Shown one piece after another: positions 46,056-59,800 of a DNA stretch of 64,000 nucleotides. The translations under genes and the position numbers were made by a program. Location: positions 38,397,222-38,461,221 of the forward strand of contig CM068383.1 of the NCBI GenBank assembly GCA_034770075.1, read 5' to 3'. The notes under the pieces are model-generated. The model was given only the letters and a program-made list of their open reading frames with translations, was not told the origin of the DNA and did no database searches. Numbering within the stretch: position 1 is the first letter of the stretch; every line of letters begins with the position of its first letter. Source of the DNA: Aralia elata. Taxonomy: Eukaryota > Streptophyta > Magnoliopsida > Apiales > Araliaceae.

Positions 46056-49000
46056 TGTAACGATCGGGAATTTTGAATTTCCTTGTAACCCGAGTTTATG
46101 TGTGAATGAAATGAATTTTTATTTTTTTTATTATGTGTTATGTGCTTAAAGGTTATGTTATAACCTAATATGTGTGCTTGCATTGAATTTTACGTGTTGT
46201 AGTGTTGTTAGGGTGAATACTTTGACTTCGCGAAAAATCGCAAATTCACTATTCACGGGGCACGCTTATCGAGGCACTATTCACGCCATAATTTTTTGTG
46301 TCTTTTTCGACTTTAATAAATTTCATAAATACGTGTATACGTACGAATAATTTTTCCTAGCGTCGAAAATTTTATTTGAGCTGATACGTGATTTTACCCG
46401 TATCCGAAATGTATAATATGACTGTTCCGAATAAATGGACAAACTCCATAGTAATTATTTTTACGTGTCCCAATAATTTATGGGAGTACCCATTTTAATT
46501 TTGGATAGAGTTATTTACCAGTTTTGGTACAAAAGGGAGAGTTTTCGGATGTATTTTTGGTGTTTTCGGGTATTTATTTGACTTGTTACTCCAAGTGGGA
46601 GCCACCCAACCACATTAGACCAATCAAAGGAGAGCAAAGAGGGTGGGTGCCGGCAAGAATTTGAAAAATTGGCCACCTTGAGCCTCACACCCATTTCTCC
46701 CACTTCACCCTAATTTACTCCTCCATTCTCCCAAATCAATTATTCATTCACTCTCATTCCAGCTGCAACTAGTGAGAGAGAGTGAGGGAGAGCTGCTGTT
46801 AGAGAGAGAGAGAGTGTAGAGAGAAGGAAGAAGGAAGAAGAAGAAGAAGTCTAAAGAGAGAGAGAGGTGGTGCATGGGTGAAGAAGAGAAGGAAGCCAAA
46901 GCAAGCAAGAAGGACTCAAAGCAAAGCCTAGCAGTCTTCTTAACCTCTAAAAGAGATTTGTAGAGGTAAACCATCAACCAAAATTGATTTCATTTGATTG
47001 TGTGAAGATTTTCGAGTTTTGAAGGTTTTTGGAGCTTTTTAGTTCATGGATGATCTTTGCTGCGATTCTTGTTGTTTTTGTTTGTGTTGGATGTTTATAA
47101 ATGTTGTTAAAAGGTTATATAAGACATTAATAACATCAAAGTGGAACAAAAATGGAACAAATCCGTACCTTGGCTTAATGGAGCAAGAACAATGGATAAA
47201 ACATGGACTTTGGACTGTTGGACGATTTAGAGGACCTTGTAGCTATGATTTCATGTTTGTTTGATTTGTTTGTTGTTATGATGTTGTACTTCCATGGGTT
47301 ATGAGTTTAACCCAGTTGGAATGGAGTAAAAAGGGATTAAAACAAAGTTTTGGTGATGATTTTTGTAAAGAACACGAAGAACACGAAGAACACGAAGAAC
47401 ACAAAAATATAGCATGAGTTGATACTTTGGCCTAAGATTTGGCCATGTTAATTTTAATGAATAACTCTAAATTTTTGATATGTTGTAGCCCTATGTCTTA
47501 GGAGTCCATAGAGTCTAGAACGGACCAATTTGAACGTGTATAGAAGAAGTTATGGAGGTTGGAGTGAAGAAAGGTCGGATTACACGAAGGTGGCAAGTCT
47601 GCAATTCTGGGCATTGGCGCAACCTCGCTAATCCTCACCGAGGCCTTGCTAAGCCCGCTGGTAATTGGCGCAACCTCTCTGCTCCTCACCGAGGCCTCGC
47701 TGCCCTGATTGGCGCAGCCTCACTGATTCTCACGGAGGCCCCGCCGACTGCCTGTATCCAAAATGTCTAGCATGAACACCTCTTAGTAAAATGACCATAA
47801 CTTCCTCATACGAACTCGGATTAGGGCGATTCAAGATGATCCAAAAAGCTTAGAGATAGACCTACAACATCCATTAATTAGAATTGAAATTTATTACCTG
47901 GAAATTTTTTTAAATTTACTGTTTTTAGGATTGTTGTGCAAACGGAGGGCGTCGGTAATGCACGTGCAACGTGTATTGCTCCAACAATATAAGACAATGT
48001 TCTAAGTCCTAAAACATGATTGTTCTGTATTATAATGATACTTAGTATTAACCAATGAGTATTAGATAAATCGAATGGGCGTGTTAGGCGTACGCAATTG
48101 CGTGTCGCTTGGGCATTCAAATAGGCAAGTTGGGCGTATAGACGTGCAAGCATCGTAACGCCGTAACTAGTGGGCATAACCTTGTTTAAAATTTTGTTTC
48201 TTATATGAATGGGACATTATAGAGTTGTATAAATAAATATTTGGTAACTATTATGTGACTAATTGTTATGTGAATGTGTATCTAATTGTGTAGGATATTA
48301 AGGAGCGTGTGTTGTAATATTGTAGCAGCGCTTCAGGCAAGTTCCCTAACTTCATTCTTTCTACATATTGAATGCAAGTTTCCTTAACCCTTGTCTAACC
48401 CTTATGTTGGGCAAGTTCTATTGTGCGAGTTAATTATTGATTGAACGATCATTTTATGTTGTTGCAAGTTCTTCTTTAACCCTTGTCTAACCCTTGTGTT
48501 GGGCAAGTTTCTAAACCTTATGCACTACTTTTATTTTGTGCAAACAAGTATATTGTTGCAGGTTTTATGACTCAAATCGAGTTATTACTCTCAATTATTT
48601 AGTGGATTAATTATCATCAATTACTCCACATTGTTGGTCGATTTCGCAATCGATAACACACACGTGCAAGTATACACGGCCCACAAGTAATATATGATAA
48701 GATAAGAGTCGAACCCACAGGGAATTGTGACAAATAATAACCAAGTACCAATCGTATATCAATTTGATCTAATTTAAACGATGAAGGTTTGATTGTTTGT
48801 TGATTGGTTGAGTTCACAAGTTAAGTAATGAGTAAAATGCGGTAAAAATAACAAGATAGAAAGGTCTAAGATTACAATTTCCCCCAACACGTCATTTAAA
48901 TCTCCTAACTCTCTCTTTTCAGTCAATTATAGCATACGAATTGACAACCGAGAAATCAAAACTACATAAGAGCCTCTGTCGATGGTCAATCACGAATCTT

Positions 49001-49959
49001 CCTAAGCGGTGCATAGGTATATGTCTATCCTATACACTATCAAGAGACTAATTTCAGGAATGATTTATAGACACGTGTCACCAAATCTAATTAATCCTCC
49101 CTTCCATTACCAACTTTCACCTCGGAAGTCATTAAGACTAGATTCTCAATAGGTTGCATGCGGTAATTAGGTATATATCTATCCCAACTACTATCAAGAT
49201 ACCTATTATTGCAGATAATTAATAAGACACACGTCACTTAATCCGATTAATAACCCATAACAATCTATACTCTCGCATGTTATCATAACTAGGTCTCAAC
49301 CTATAATCCGTTCGTCAAGTTCATATAGGTTCCCACGGTAATTACGGGCCAAGCAATTAATCTAGAAGCAAAGGTTATGACAATCAATTCACAAATGCAT
49401 AACTAAAATCAATAGAGAGAGAATTCAATTCAAATTAAGTGTTGGGTTCCATTGCAATCTTAGAATAGAAGGTTAGTTCATGATAGCTACAATAAACATC
49501 ATTTTCAATTGATACATTGTCTAATTCGAATTACAAAGGAGATGGGAAACTAGAAATGAAACCACTTTTGAAGCTATTCAGCTGGTATTCCTTTGGTTGC
49601 TATAGATTTCTAGCTCTCCTCCTTAGCTTTGCAATTCCTCTTGACTGAGTTCCAGCTTTGGGCTTGATTCAGCTTGATTTGCAGCCTTGGGCACTGTTGG
49701 TTGATGTATTTTGTAGCCTCCCTCTCTCTAGATTTCCCTTTGACAAGCCTTTCCTTCTTAGTTCTTTGGCTTTTGCTGAGTTTTCCTTGTATTGCAGCAC
49801 ATTTGCTCTCTATTTTGCTGTTTTAGTCTAGCCTCCCTATCCCTTGATATCTGATATGAAGCTTAGAAGAGATTATATATAGCCTCCATCAAGAAACCCT
49901 AGCAAAAATCGGACAAATGGAGCTCAGATCGCACTAAAACTGTGTCAGATCGCACTCAG

Positions 49960-50560
49960 CACGGCGTTGGCGCGCCCGCACGCCAGCCCGCGCGCCCGCG
50001 CCCAGCGCCTGGGCCGCACGCTGGCCTCACTCCCACCGCCGCACGCCCACGCCGCGCGCCCGCACGCCAGCGCGCGCGCCAGCGCCCAGCGCCTGGGCAG
50101 CACGCTGGCCGCAGCCCCACGCCCGCTGCCGAGGCCCCGCGCGCGCCCAACGCCGCACGCCCACGCCGCGCGCCCGCACGCCAGCGCGCGCGCGCCCGCG
50201 CCCAGCGCCTGGGCCGCACGCCCACGCCTGCACGCCCACGCCTGCTGCCGAGGCCCCGCGCGCGCCAACGCCGCGCGCCCGCCGCAACGCCGCGCCCATG
50301 CGCCCGCGCCCAGCGCCTGGCCCCCAGCGCCCAACGCCCGCCGCACACGCCCGCACACGCCCGCACGCCCAGCGCGCCAACACGCCCGCACGCCCAGCGC
50401 GCGCCCGCACACGCCGCGCCCATGCGCCCGCGCCCAGCGCCTGGGCCGCACGCTGGCGCCCCGTCTGCCGCACGCCGTGCCCGCGGCTTGGTCGACGCCG
50501 CACGCCGTGCACGCATTCCAACGCCGTGCACGCCCAACTTCCAAATGTCATCAAATTAAG
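49960..50560. repeat. Extremely GC-rich repeat block in the solo LTR
   Basis: About 600 bp made mainly of g and c, with irregular copies of cgcgcccgcacgccagcgcg, cccagcgcctgggc (five or more) and cacgcccacgcc. It lies in AT-rich surroundings. All six frames are largely open, which creates ORFs of up to 272 codons on both strands; these are composition artefacts. Confidence 0.9.
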
Positions 50561-50790
50561 CCCCGAGCATCGCCAAACATAAATTTTCACCGTGTTATCA
50601 TTCGGGCACGGATATCTAAGCACGGGCTTGCCCTTGTGGCTTGGCGGACGCCGCACGCCGTGCACGCTTCCCGACGCCGTGCACGCCCAACTACCAAATG
50701 TTATCAAATTAAGCACCGAGCGTCGCCAATCACAAATTTCCATCATACTACCATTCGGGCACAGACGTCCAGGCACGGACATTGAGTCAA
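50480..50790. repeat. ~153-bp tandem duplication in the solo LTR
   Basis: Two units each contain gccgtgcacgcccaact, then ccaaatgt-atcaaattaag (50541 and 50694), then accatTcgggcac-like sequence. About 10% diverged. Confidence 0.75.
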
Positions 50791-51952
50791 TACAAACAAC
50801 GATCCGAGCGGTCTTTATTTCAATTCCTACAAACATAATGAAAATGCATCAAAGCAACATAAAACATGTAAAAATAACTAAAAACTAATTTATGTAGAAA
50901 TAAGATAAAAATACATAAAAACCACATAAAATACCTAAAGACTTGCAAATTATCAAGGCCAAAAGTACCCAAATTGTGTGTATAAAATACACTCATCACA
51001 CATCAAAGATAAATTATTGATATTCACCACTTATGTATTTGAATTCATTATCTGTTGTTGAATTGTGAAACGTTTAAGCTCTTCATTCATGAATTGTTTA
51101 AAGAAATAGTTTACGCCACTTGTTTCGGTTAGACGTATGTTTAATCATCATTGTTGTTAAGTAAAGCTATCCAATCGAATTGTTTGGTTTGGATTCCTAT
51201 GTAAAGCTGAGATGAACAACCCTCATAGCAGGGGAAACAGTATGTATGTCGGGAAACCGACACGCGCGCGAACAGTATGTTAAAGGGGTTATGCATAACA
51301 CCGGGTACATTAGGCTGATCACCTATTGTATTAGTATGTTGGATTATCGGATGAATTTCTGGTGATTCTAGTAAAAGTTTAGTGTCAAGATGACCACTCA
51401 GTATAGAATATTTCCTCCATTTGGAAACATTGAAATCATTCGGTCCTTAGAGGCCCTACAATTGTGTTAATGAGATCATTCGTTAGGATTATGCAGATTC
51501 TTGAGCTATCTTTTATTCTCTTGATCCTTGTAAGCTATAAAGTATTCATTTGATGATTCACGATTATTGTTATTATCCTTGCTGAGCAAATTTGTTGCTC
51601 ACCCTTGCTTTCCTTAAAATATTTCAGTTAGTGGAGCTCGTGGTGAAAGCTCTGGGAAGGATAAAGACAAAGGCAAAGCTACGAATTAGCTTTGTACCGT
51701 TAAGTTTACCATTTTGATTATGTATTAAGACTCGTTGACTCTTGTGATGTATTAAGACTTAATTACCCTTATGTATTAAGTTACGTTTTGTAGAAGTTTT
51801 GGTTTCGAGACTTGGGACAGGATTATTTATGTTATATCAATGTAAATATTCCTTCATTTCCGCTGTAAGTTATCATTAGTATGATGCAGGTATGAGATAG
51901 TGACGAACTAGGTCTGCGGTTCAGGTGACCCGGATTTGGGGGCGTCACAGGT

Positions 51953-51965
51953 TGGTATCAAAGCT
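51953..51965 (+). other. El-D primer-binding site (initiator-Met tRNA type)
   Basis: tggtatcaaagct three bases after the LTR end. Confidence 0.88.
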
Positions 51966-52244
51966 TTAGGTTATAAACCTTTAGAGAGAGGTCTTTAGGC
52001 TATAACCTTAGGAAGCGTATAGAGAATACGAGTAGATAAAACTCATGTAGAGTTTTGGGGCGATCTTAGATAGACGCATCCAAGATATTTGTGAAAGGTA
52101 TTTACATTCCTTACAATGAAGCTATATTTCATTACAAGCTGCTAATAGAGTGTGTCGCTTTGTGGTCTGCTTGTAGTACTCATGATAGATATTCTCGTAG
52201 TATGATAAGATGATGACATTAAGCTTTCTTACGTTTAGCAGAGA
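51966..52244 (+). other. El-D leader between PBS and gag
   Basis: 280 bp without coding motif. Unlike El-B, there is no room for an upstream ORF. Confidence 0.6.
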
Positions 52245-52715
52245 ATGCCGCCCAGACGCAACGTACCACCCCCAACGACACCGAAGGGATCGGTTAACAA
52301 TGGAGGAGGTCTAACGGACCCCATGCAGCGGTTAGCAGACATATTGGAGAGGATGGAAAGGAGAAGTGCGGGAATTGTGAATCCCAACCCACCGGCAGCA
52401 CCCATAACAAGTTTCAAGGACTTCAAAAGCGTAGGACCCCCAGAGTTCAGGGGAATGACTGATCCGATTGAAGCCCAGTCGTGGGTGAAGGAAATGGAGA
52501 AGGCTTTCATTATCGCACGCGTGGGGGATGACCAGAAAATAGCATTCACCACCTATATGATGAAAGGGGAAGCAAATTATTATTGGGAAGCTAACCAACA
52601 ACGAGCAGGCGAAAGAGTGATACCGTGGGACAAGTTTAAGGAATTATTTTTCGGGAATTATTTCCCAAAGAGCATGGAAAGACAAATGGTAGTGAAATTC
52701 TTGGAACTGAAGTAG
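52245..52715 (+). pseudogene. El-D gag, N-terminal part up to a TAG stop
   Basis: From the ATG at 52245: MPPRRNVPPPTTPKG, PPEFRGMTDPIEAQSWVKEM, GEANYYWEANQQRAGE, FKELFFGNYFPKSMERQMVV. It ends at codon 157 with TAG. In El-B the equivalent codon is Gln (LELKQGNM versus LELK-stop-GDM), so one C-to-T change in CAG explains it. The rest of gag continues in the same frame. Confidence 0.88.
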
Positions 52716-55700
52716 GGAGACATGACGGTGGCTCAGTACGCCACCAAATTCAATGAACTTGCACGTTTTGCACCGCTTCAAGTAAGTACTGAAGAGCTGA
52801 AGGCGCAAAGGTTTGAACAAGGGCTGAAACCGTGGATATATAACAAGGTAGCCGTTCTTCAGATCGAAACCTTTAGTGCACTGCTGGAAAAAGCCATTAT
52901 CGCTGAAGGAGGGATTGAGGCCCTGAATCAACACAAGAAGAATAAGAACAGTAGAGGAAACTACCGTGGCGGTGGCAGTAGCGGTGGAAGCAATTCGGGA
53001 AAGAGGAAATGGGATGGTGGCAATAACAACAGCACCAACACTAATCAGATGGGGAATAATCAAGGGGGATTTAAGAAGAGGGTTGAAGCGTGTTCCAAAT
53101 GTGGGAACAATCACAAGGGAGAGTGCTGGAAGGGGCGCAATATCTGTTACAATTGTGGCCAGGAGGGGCACATGGCACCAAACTGCACAAACCTGAACAA
53201 GAACCGTGGATGTTATTCTTGTGGATCGGTGGAGCATCAGATCAAAGACTGCCCGAAGAAAGGAAGCACTGGTGGAAATGGCAACAGAGGAAGAGGTAGC
53301 AAACTGGCAATTGGAGGACCGACTCCGCCAAACCGAACCCCTGCCCGAACCTTCAACATGACCGTCCAGGATGCAGTGATTGCTAAGGACGTGGTGTCAG
53401 GTATTATCCCAATCAATAATATAAATGCCTGTGTATTATTTGATTCGGGTGCTACCCGTTCCTTTGTGTCTGAAGATTTTGCTAAACGGTTAAATTTACC
53501 CCAAGAACGGTTAGAAAATCCTTTAAGTATAGAAATTGCGAATAACGAGGTAATTCCAGTAGAGTTTATTCTTCGTAATTGTTGCGCTGAGATTAGGGGA
53601 TATAATTTTTGCGTGGATTTGATCCCAATAAGGTTGGGAGAGTTCGATGTAATATTGGGAATGGACTGGTTGTACGATCATGCGGCAGTGATTGACTGTC
53701 ATAAGAAAAGTGTGAACCTTCGGACCCCTAACCGGTCGAGGGTAGTGTTTAATGGTAGCACATCGCTAAGACGTTCTTGTTGTCTTACGATGATGCAAGC
53801 CAGGAAGTTGTTAAAGAAAGGATGTGAAGGCTATTTAGCCTATATTGTAGATACAAAGAAAAAAGGTGTAGAAATTAAGGATATACCAATAGTAAGAGAG
53901 TTTCCAGATGTGTTTCCAAGCGAATTGCCGGGTCTTCCGCCAGACAGGGAAATTGAATTTGCGATAGACTTAGTGCCAGGGACTGCACCAACTTCGAAGG
54001 CTCCGTATCGTATGGCGCCAGTGGAGATGAAAGAATTGTTGATACAACTTCAGGAATTACTGGACAATGGGTATATTCAGCCAAGTGTGTCCCCATGGGG
54101 AGCTCCAGTTTTGTTTGTCAAGAAGAAGGACGGATCGATGAGACTCTGCATCGACTACTGGGAATTGAACAAATCAACAATCAAGAATAAGTATCCATTG
54201 CCAAGGATCGACGACTTGTTTGATCAACTGAAAGGAGCCAGACACTTCTCGAAGATAGATTTGAGGACCGGATATCATCAGCTAAAAGTAAGGAAGGAAG
54301 ATGTACCTAAAACTGCGTTTCGGACGAGATACGGTCACTACGAGTTTTTGGTGATGTCTTTCGGTTTGACTAACGCGCCGGCAACATTCATGGACTTAAT
54401 GAACCGAGTCCTAAAGCCGTACTTAGACAAGTTCGTAGTAGTTTTCATTGACGACATTTTGATTTATTCAAAGACTGAAGAAGAGCATGCTGATCATCTG
54501 AACAAGGTACTGGACACACTAAGAAGGGAGAAGTTATACGCGAAATTTTCCAAGTGCGAATTTTGGATGGAAAAGGTGCAATTTTTAGGGCATATGATCG
54601 ACAAAGATGGTATCTCAGTGGACCGTGCGAAGGTGGAGGCAATTAGTAACTGGGAACAACCGAAGACGCCGACAGAAGTGCGAAGTTTCTTAGGGTTAGC
54701 TGGCTACTATCGAAGATTTATCCAGGATTTTTCAAAGATAGCAACCCCGTTAACCAATCTAACGAGAAAGACGGTGAAGTTTGTATGGTCTGAAAAGTGT
54801 GAAGATAGTTTTCAGGAGTTAAAAAAGAGGTTAAGCGAAGCGCCTGTATTATCCTTACCAGATGATACAGGAGGTTTTGTAGTGTATAGTGATGCATCAC
54901 ACAAGGGTCTTGGCTGTGTGTTGATGCAACACGGCAAGGTCATTGCGTATGCATCACGGCAGTTGAAGGATTACGAGAAGCGATACCCTACTCATGACTT
55001 GGAATTGACAGCTGTCGTCTTTGCATTGAAGATTTGGAGACATTACCTTTATGGGGAGAAATGTGAGATATACACGGATCATAAGAGTTTGAAATATATC
55101 TTCACGCAGAAGGAGTTGAACATGCAACAGAGGAGGTGGTTGGAATTAATCATGGATTACGACTGCGAAATTCTCTATCATCCGGGAAAAGAAAACGTAG
55201 TGGCGGATGCATTGAGTAGGAAGGGGAACGAGAAATTTTTTATGTTGACAACTCACGAGGAGTTAATACTGGAAATGGAAAGATTGGAAATTGAAGTGAA
55301 AAGTCCGGCAGAGGCAGCAGAGAAGTTATTCGTAATCGAAGCTCGTCCGACGTTACTCGACAAAGTGAAAGAAGCACAGGAAAAGGATGAGGAATGTGAA
55401 AAGATACAGAAAAGGGTCGCAGAAAATGAGGAAGAGAAATTCTGAATAGACAAGGATGGTATCTTGAGATACGAGGAGCGAGTGTGGGTGCCAGTCGTGA
55501 CTAAATTGAGAGATGAGATCTTACATGAAGCACATAATTCAGCATATTCTGTTCACCCAGGAAGTACGAAAATGTACCAGGATCTTCGTCAATATTTTTG
55601 GTGGCCCAACATGAAGCGGGACGTAGCAGAGTACGTTAGTAAGTGTCTCACCTGCCAACAAGTCAAAGCAGAACATCAGAGACCGAGTGGATTACTTCAG

Positions 55701-56780
55701 CCACTGAGTATACCGGAATGGAAATGGGAGCACATGACTATGGACTTTTTGGTAGGACTTCCAGTTACACAGAGGGGCTATGATGCCATTTGGGTTATCG
55801 TGGATCGATTGACAAAATCAGCACACTTTCTACCGATAAAGATCCGATTTAATTTGAACCAATTAGCCAAGTTATACATAAAGGAAATTGTTTCACGACA
55901 TGGAGTGCCAGTGTCAATTGTCTCAGATCGGGATCCGCGCTTCACGTCAAATTTTTGGAAGAGCTTGCAGGAGAGAATGGGAACACAGTTGCGACTAAGT
56001 ACTGCTTACCATCCTCAAACTGACGGACAGAGCGAACGAACAATTCAAACACTAGAAGACATGTTGAGAGCTCGTGTGATGGATTTTAAGGGGAATTGGG
56101 ATGACCACTTACCACTGGTGGAATTCGCCTACAATAACAACTATCACGTAAGTATCGGTATGCCGCCATATGAAGCCCTCTACGGGAGGAAGTGTAGTAC
56201 ACCGTTAAGTTGGGATGAGGTTGGCGAACGGCGACTATTGGGACCAGAATTGGTGCAGCAGACAGCAGAAGTGGTCACGGTGATCAGGGCAAGATTGGTT
56301 GCAGCCCAAGACCGACAAAAGAAGTATGCAGATCAACATCGCCAGACGAGAGACTTCGACGTCGGCAGTTACGTGTTTCTGAAGGTATCTCCCTGGAAAG
56401 GGAAGATACGTTTTGGGAAGAAAGGAAAGTTAAGCCCGAGGTTCGTAGGACCGTTTGAAGTATTGAGAAGAGTGGGTGAAGTGGCGTACGAGGTAGCCTT
56501 GCCTCCTGAACTGGAGCATATCCACAACGTGTTCCACGTTTCAGTGTTACAACCATACAAGCCCGATTATAAGCACGTGATATCCTATGAGCCCATCCAA
56601 ATAGAGAAAGATCTTACGTATGAGGAAATTCCTATTCAGATAATCGATAGGAAAGAGCAAGTACTAAGAAATAAGGTTATTCCTTTTGTGAAAGTAGTGT
56701 GGCGAAACCACAATGCCGAGGAGGCTACGTGGGAATTAGAAGATAAGATGAAGGAGAATTACCCTCAACTTTTTGCGTAA
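52716..56780 (+). pseudogene. El-D gag (C-terminal)-pol with a TGA stop and chromodomain
   Basis: Same frame as 52245; total 1512 codons with stops at 157 (TAG) and 1067 (TGA, 55443-55445). Domains: rest of gag; three zinc knuckles (CSKCGNNHKGEC, CYNCGQEGHMAPNC, CYSCGSVEHQIKDC; about 282-335); protease LFDSGATRSFVS (about 400); RT with FIDDILIYS (about 734) and LCIDYWELNK, where El-B has R for W; RNase H with VVYSDASHKGLG (about 882); integrase zinc region HPGSTKMYQ ... CLTCQ (about 1104) after the second stop, MDFLVGLP, SDRDPRF; chromodomain EEIPIQIIDRKEQVL ... EEATWELEDK at the end. Stops make it non-functional as it stands. Confidence 0.9.
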
Positions 56781-56804
56781 CCTTGTATTGTGATTCTGGG
56801 GACA

Positions 56805-56827
56805 GAATCCTTATAAGGAGGGGAGAA
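56805..56827 (+). other. El-D polypurine tract
   Basis: cttataaggaggggagaa directly before the 3' LTR, typical of chromoviruses. Confidence 0.85.
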
Positions 56828-59800
56828 TGTAACGATCGGGAATTTTGAATTTCCTTGTAACCCGAGTTTATGTGTGAATGAAATGAATTTTTATTTTTTT
56901 TATTATGTGTTATGTGCTTAAAGGTTATGTTATAACCTAATATGTGTGCTTGCATTGAATTTTACGTGTTGTAGTGTCGTTAGGGTGAATACTTTGACTT
57001 CGCGAAAAATCGCAAATTCACTATTCACGGGGCACGCTTATCGAGGCACTATTCACGCCATAATTTTTTGTGTCTTTTTCGACTTTAATAAATTTCATAA
57101 ATACGTGTATACGTACGAATAATTTTTCCAGGCGTCGGAAATTTTATTTGAGCTGATACGTGATTTTACCCGTATCCGAAATGTATAATATGACTGTTCC
57201 GAATAAATGGAAAAACTCCATAGTAATTATTTTTACGTGTCCCAATAATTTATGGGAGTACCCATTTTAATTTTGGATAGAGTTATTTACTAGTTTTGGT
57301 ACAAAAGGGAGAGTTTTCGGATGTATTTTTGGTGTTTTCGGGTATTTATTTGACTTGTTACTCCAAGTGGGAGCCACCCAACCACATTAGACCAATCAAA
57401 GGAGAGCAAAGAGGGTGGGTGCCGGCAAGAATTTGAAAAATTGGCCACCTTGAGCCTCACACCCATTTCTCCCACTTCACCCTAATTTACTCCTCCATTC
57501 TCCCAAATCAATTATTCATTCACTCTCATTCCAGCTGCAACTAGAGAGAGAGAGTGTGAGGGAGAGCTGCTGTTAGAGAGAGAGAGAGAGTGTAGAGAGA
57601 AGGAATAAGGAAGAAGGAAGAAGAAGAAGAAGTCTAGAGAGAGAGAGAGAGGTGGTGCACGGGTGAAGAAGAGAAGGAAGCCAAAGCAAGCAAGAAGGAC
57701 TCAAAGCAAATCCTAGCAGTCTTCTTAACCTCTAGAAGGGATTTGTAGAGGTAAACCATCAACCAAAATTGATTTCATTTGATTGTGTGAAGATTTTCGA
57801 GTTTTGAAGGTTTTTGGAGCTTTTTAGCTCATGGATGATCTTTGCTGCGATTCTTGTTGTTTTTGTTTGTGTTGGATGTTTATAAATGTTCTTAAAAGGT
57901 TATATAAGACATTAATAACATCAAAGTGGAACAAAAATGGAACAAATCCGTACCTTGGCTTAATGGAGCAAGAACAATGGACAAAACATGGACTTTGGAC
58001 TGTTGGACGATTTAGAGGACCTTGTAGCTATGATTTCGTGTTTGTTTGATTTGTTTGTTGTTATGATGTTGTACTTCCATGGGTTATGAGTTTAACCCAG
58101 TTGGAATGGAGTAAAAAGGGATTAAAACAAAGTTTTGGTGATGATTTTTGTAAAGAACACGAAGAACACGAAGAACACGAAAATATAGCATGAGTTGATA
58201 CTTTGGCCTAAGATTTGGCCATGTTAATGTTAATGAATAACTCTAAATTTTTGATATGTTGTAGCCCTATGTCTTAGGAGTCCATAGAGTCTAGAACGGA
58301 CCAATTTGAACGTGTATAGAAGAAGTTATGGAGGTTGGAGTGAAGAAAGGTCGGATTGCACGAAGGTGGCAAGTCTGCAATTCTGGGCATTGGCGCAGCC
58401 TCGCTGATCCTCACTGAGGCCTTGCTAAGCCCGCTGGTCATTGGCGCAGCCTCGCTGCTCCTCACCGAGGCCTCGCTGTCCTGATTGGCGCAGCCTCGCT
58501 GATTCTCACGGAGGCCCCGCCGACTGCCTGTATCCAAAATGTCTAGCATGAACACCTCTTAGTAAAATGACCATAACTTCCTCATACGAACTCGGATTAG
58601 GGCAATTCAAGATGATCCGAAAAGCTTAGAGATAGACCTACAACATCTATTAATTAGAATTGAAATTTATTACCTGGAACAATTTTTAAATTTACTGTTT
58701 TTAGGATTGTTGTGCAAACGGAGGGCGTCGGTAATGCGCGTGCAACATGTATTGCTCCAACAATATAAGACAATGTTCTAAGTCCTAAAACATGATTGTT
58801 CTATATTATAATGATACTTAGTATTAACCAATGAGTATTAGATAAATCGAATGGGCGTGTTAGGCGTACGCAATTGCGTGTCGCTTGGGCATTCAAATAG
58901 GCAAGTTGGGCGTATAGACGTGCAAGCATCGTAACGCCGTAACTAGTGGGCATAACCTTATTTAAAATTTTGTTTCTTATATGAATGGGACATTATAGAG
59001 TTGTATAAATAAATATTTGGTAACTATTATGTGACTAATTGTTATGTGAATGTGTATCTAATTGTGTAGGATATTAAGGAGCGTGTGTTGTAATATTGTA
59101 GCAGCGCTTCAGGCAAGTTCCCTAACTTCATTCTTTCTACATATTGAATGCAAGTTTCCTTAACCCTTGTCTAACCCTTATGTTGGGCAAGTTCTATTGT
59201 GCGAGTTAATTATTGATTGAACGATCATTTTATGTTGTTGCAAGTTCTTCTTTAACCCTTGTCTAACCCTTGTGTTGGGCAAGTTTCTAAACCTTATGCA
59301 CTACTTTTATTTTGTGCAAACAGGTATATTGTTGCAGGTTTCATGACTCAAATCGAGTTATTACTCTCAATTATTTAGTGGATTAATTATCATCAATTAC
59401 TCCACATCAAAGATAAATTATTGATATTCACCACTTATGTATTTGAATTCATTATCTGTTATTGAATTGTGAAACGTTTAAGCTCTTCATTCATGAATTG
59501 TTTAAAGAAATAGTTTACGCCACTTGTTTCGGCTAGACGTATGTTTAATCATCATTGTTGTTAAGTAAAGCTATCCAATCGAATTGTTTGGTTTGGATTC
59601 CTATGTAAAGCTGAGATGAACAACCCTCATAGTAGGGGAAACAGTATGTATGTCGGGAAATCGACACGCGCGCGAACAGTATGTTAAAGGGGTTATGCAT
59701 AACACCAGGTACATTAGGCTGATTACCTATTGTATTAGTATGTTGGATTATCGGATGAATTTCTGGTGATTCTAGTAAAAGTTCAGTGTCAAGATGACCA

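Larger units (their letters stand above)
48632..50998 (-). mobile_element. Athila-type solo LTR inside the El-D 5' LTR
   Basis: On the plus strand it starts TGTTGGTCGATTTCGCAATC and ends ATACACTCATCA, flanked by cacat (48627-48631, 50999-51003), exactly where the El-D 3' LTR is uninterrupted. The first bases match the LTR at 63966, beside a tRNA-Asp PBS, so sense is the minus strand. No internal region, hence a solo LTR. It contains the GC-rich block 49960-50560. Confidence 0.88.
46056..51949 (+). repeat. El-D 5' LTR (interrupted by solo LTR)
   Basis: 3.5 kb of LTR plus a 2.37-kb insertion at 48632-50998. It contains four aagaacacg units near 47370 (three in the other LTR), a gagaga-rich leader (46770-46870), and a duplicated stretch with taacccttgtctaaccctt (48380 and 48480). 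Frames at 46515-46703, 46744-46977, 47046-47264 and 47552-47770 have no domain. Confidence 0.9.

Noticed and set aside
46744..47264. ORFs in El-D LTR (also at 57831-58049)
   Set aside because: LTR leader sequence with gagaga-rich composition; similar copies in both LTRs merely reflect LTR identity.
49942..50836. Long ORFs (up to 272 codons) on both strands, Ala/Arg/Pro-rich
   Set aside because: They lie in a GC-rich repeat inside a solo LTR where stop codons are rare in all frames. Several overlapping frames are equally open and none has a domain.
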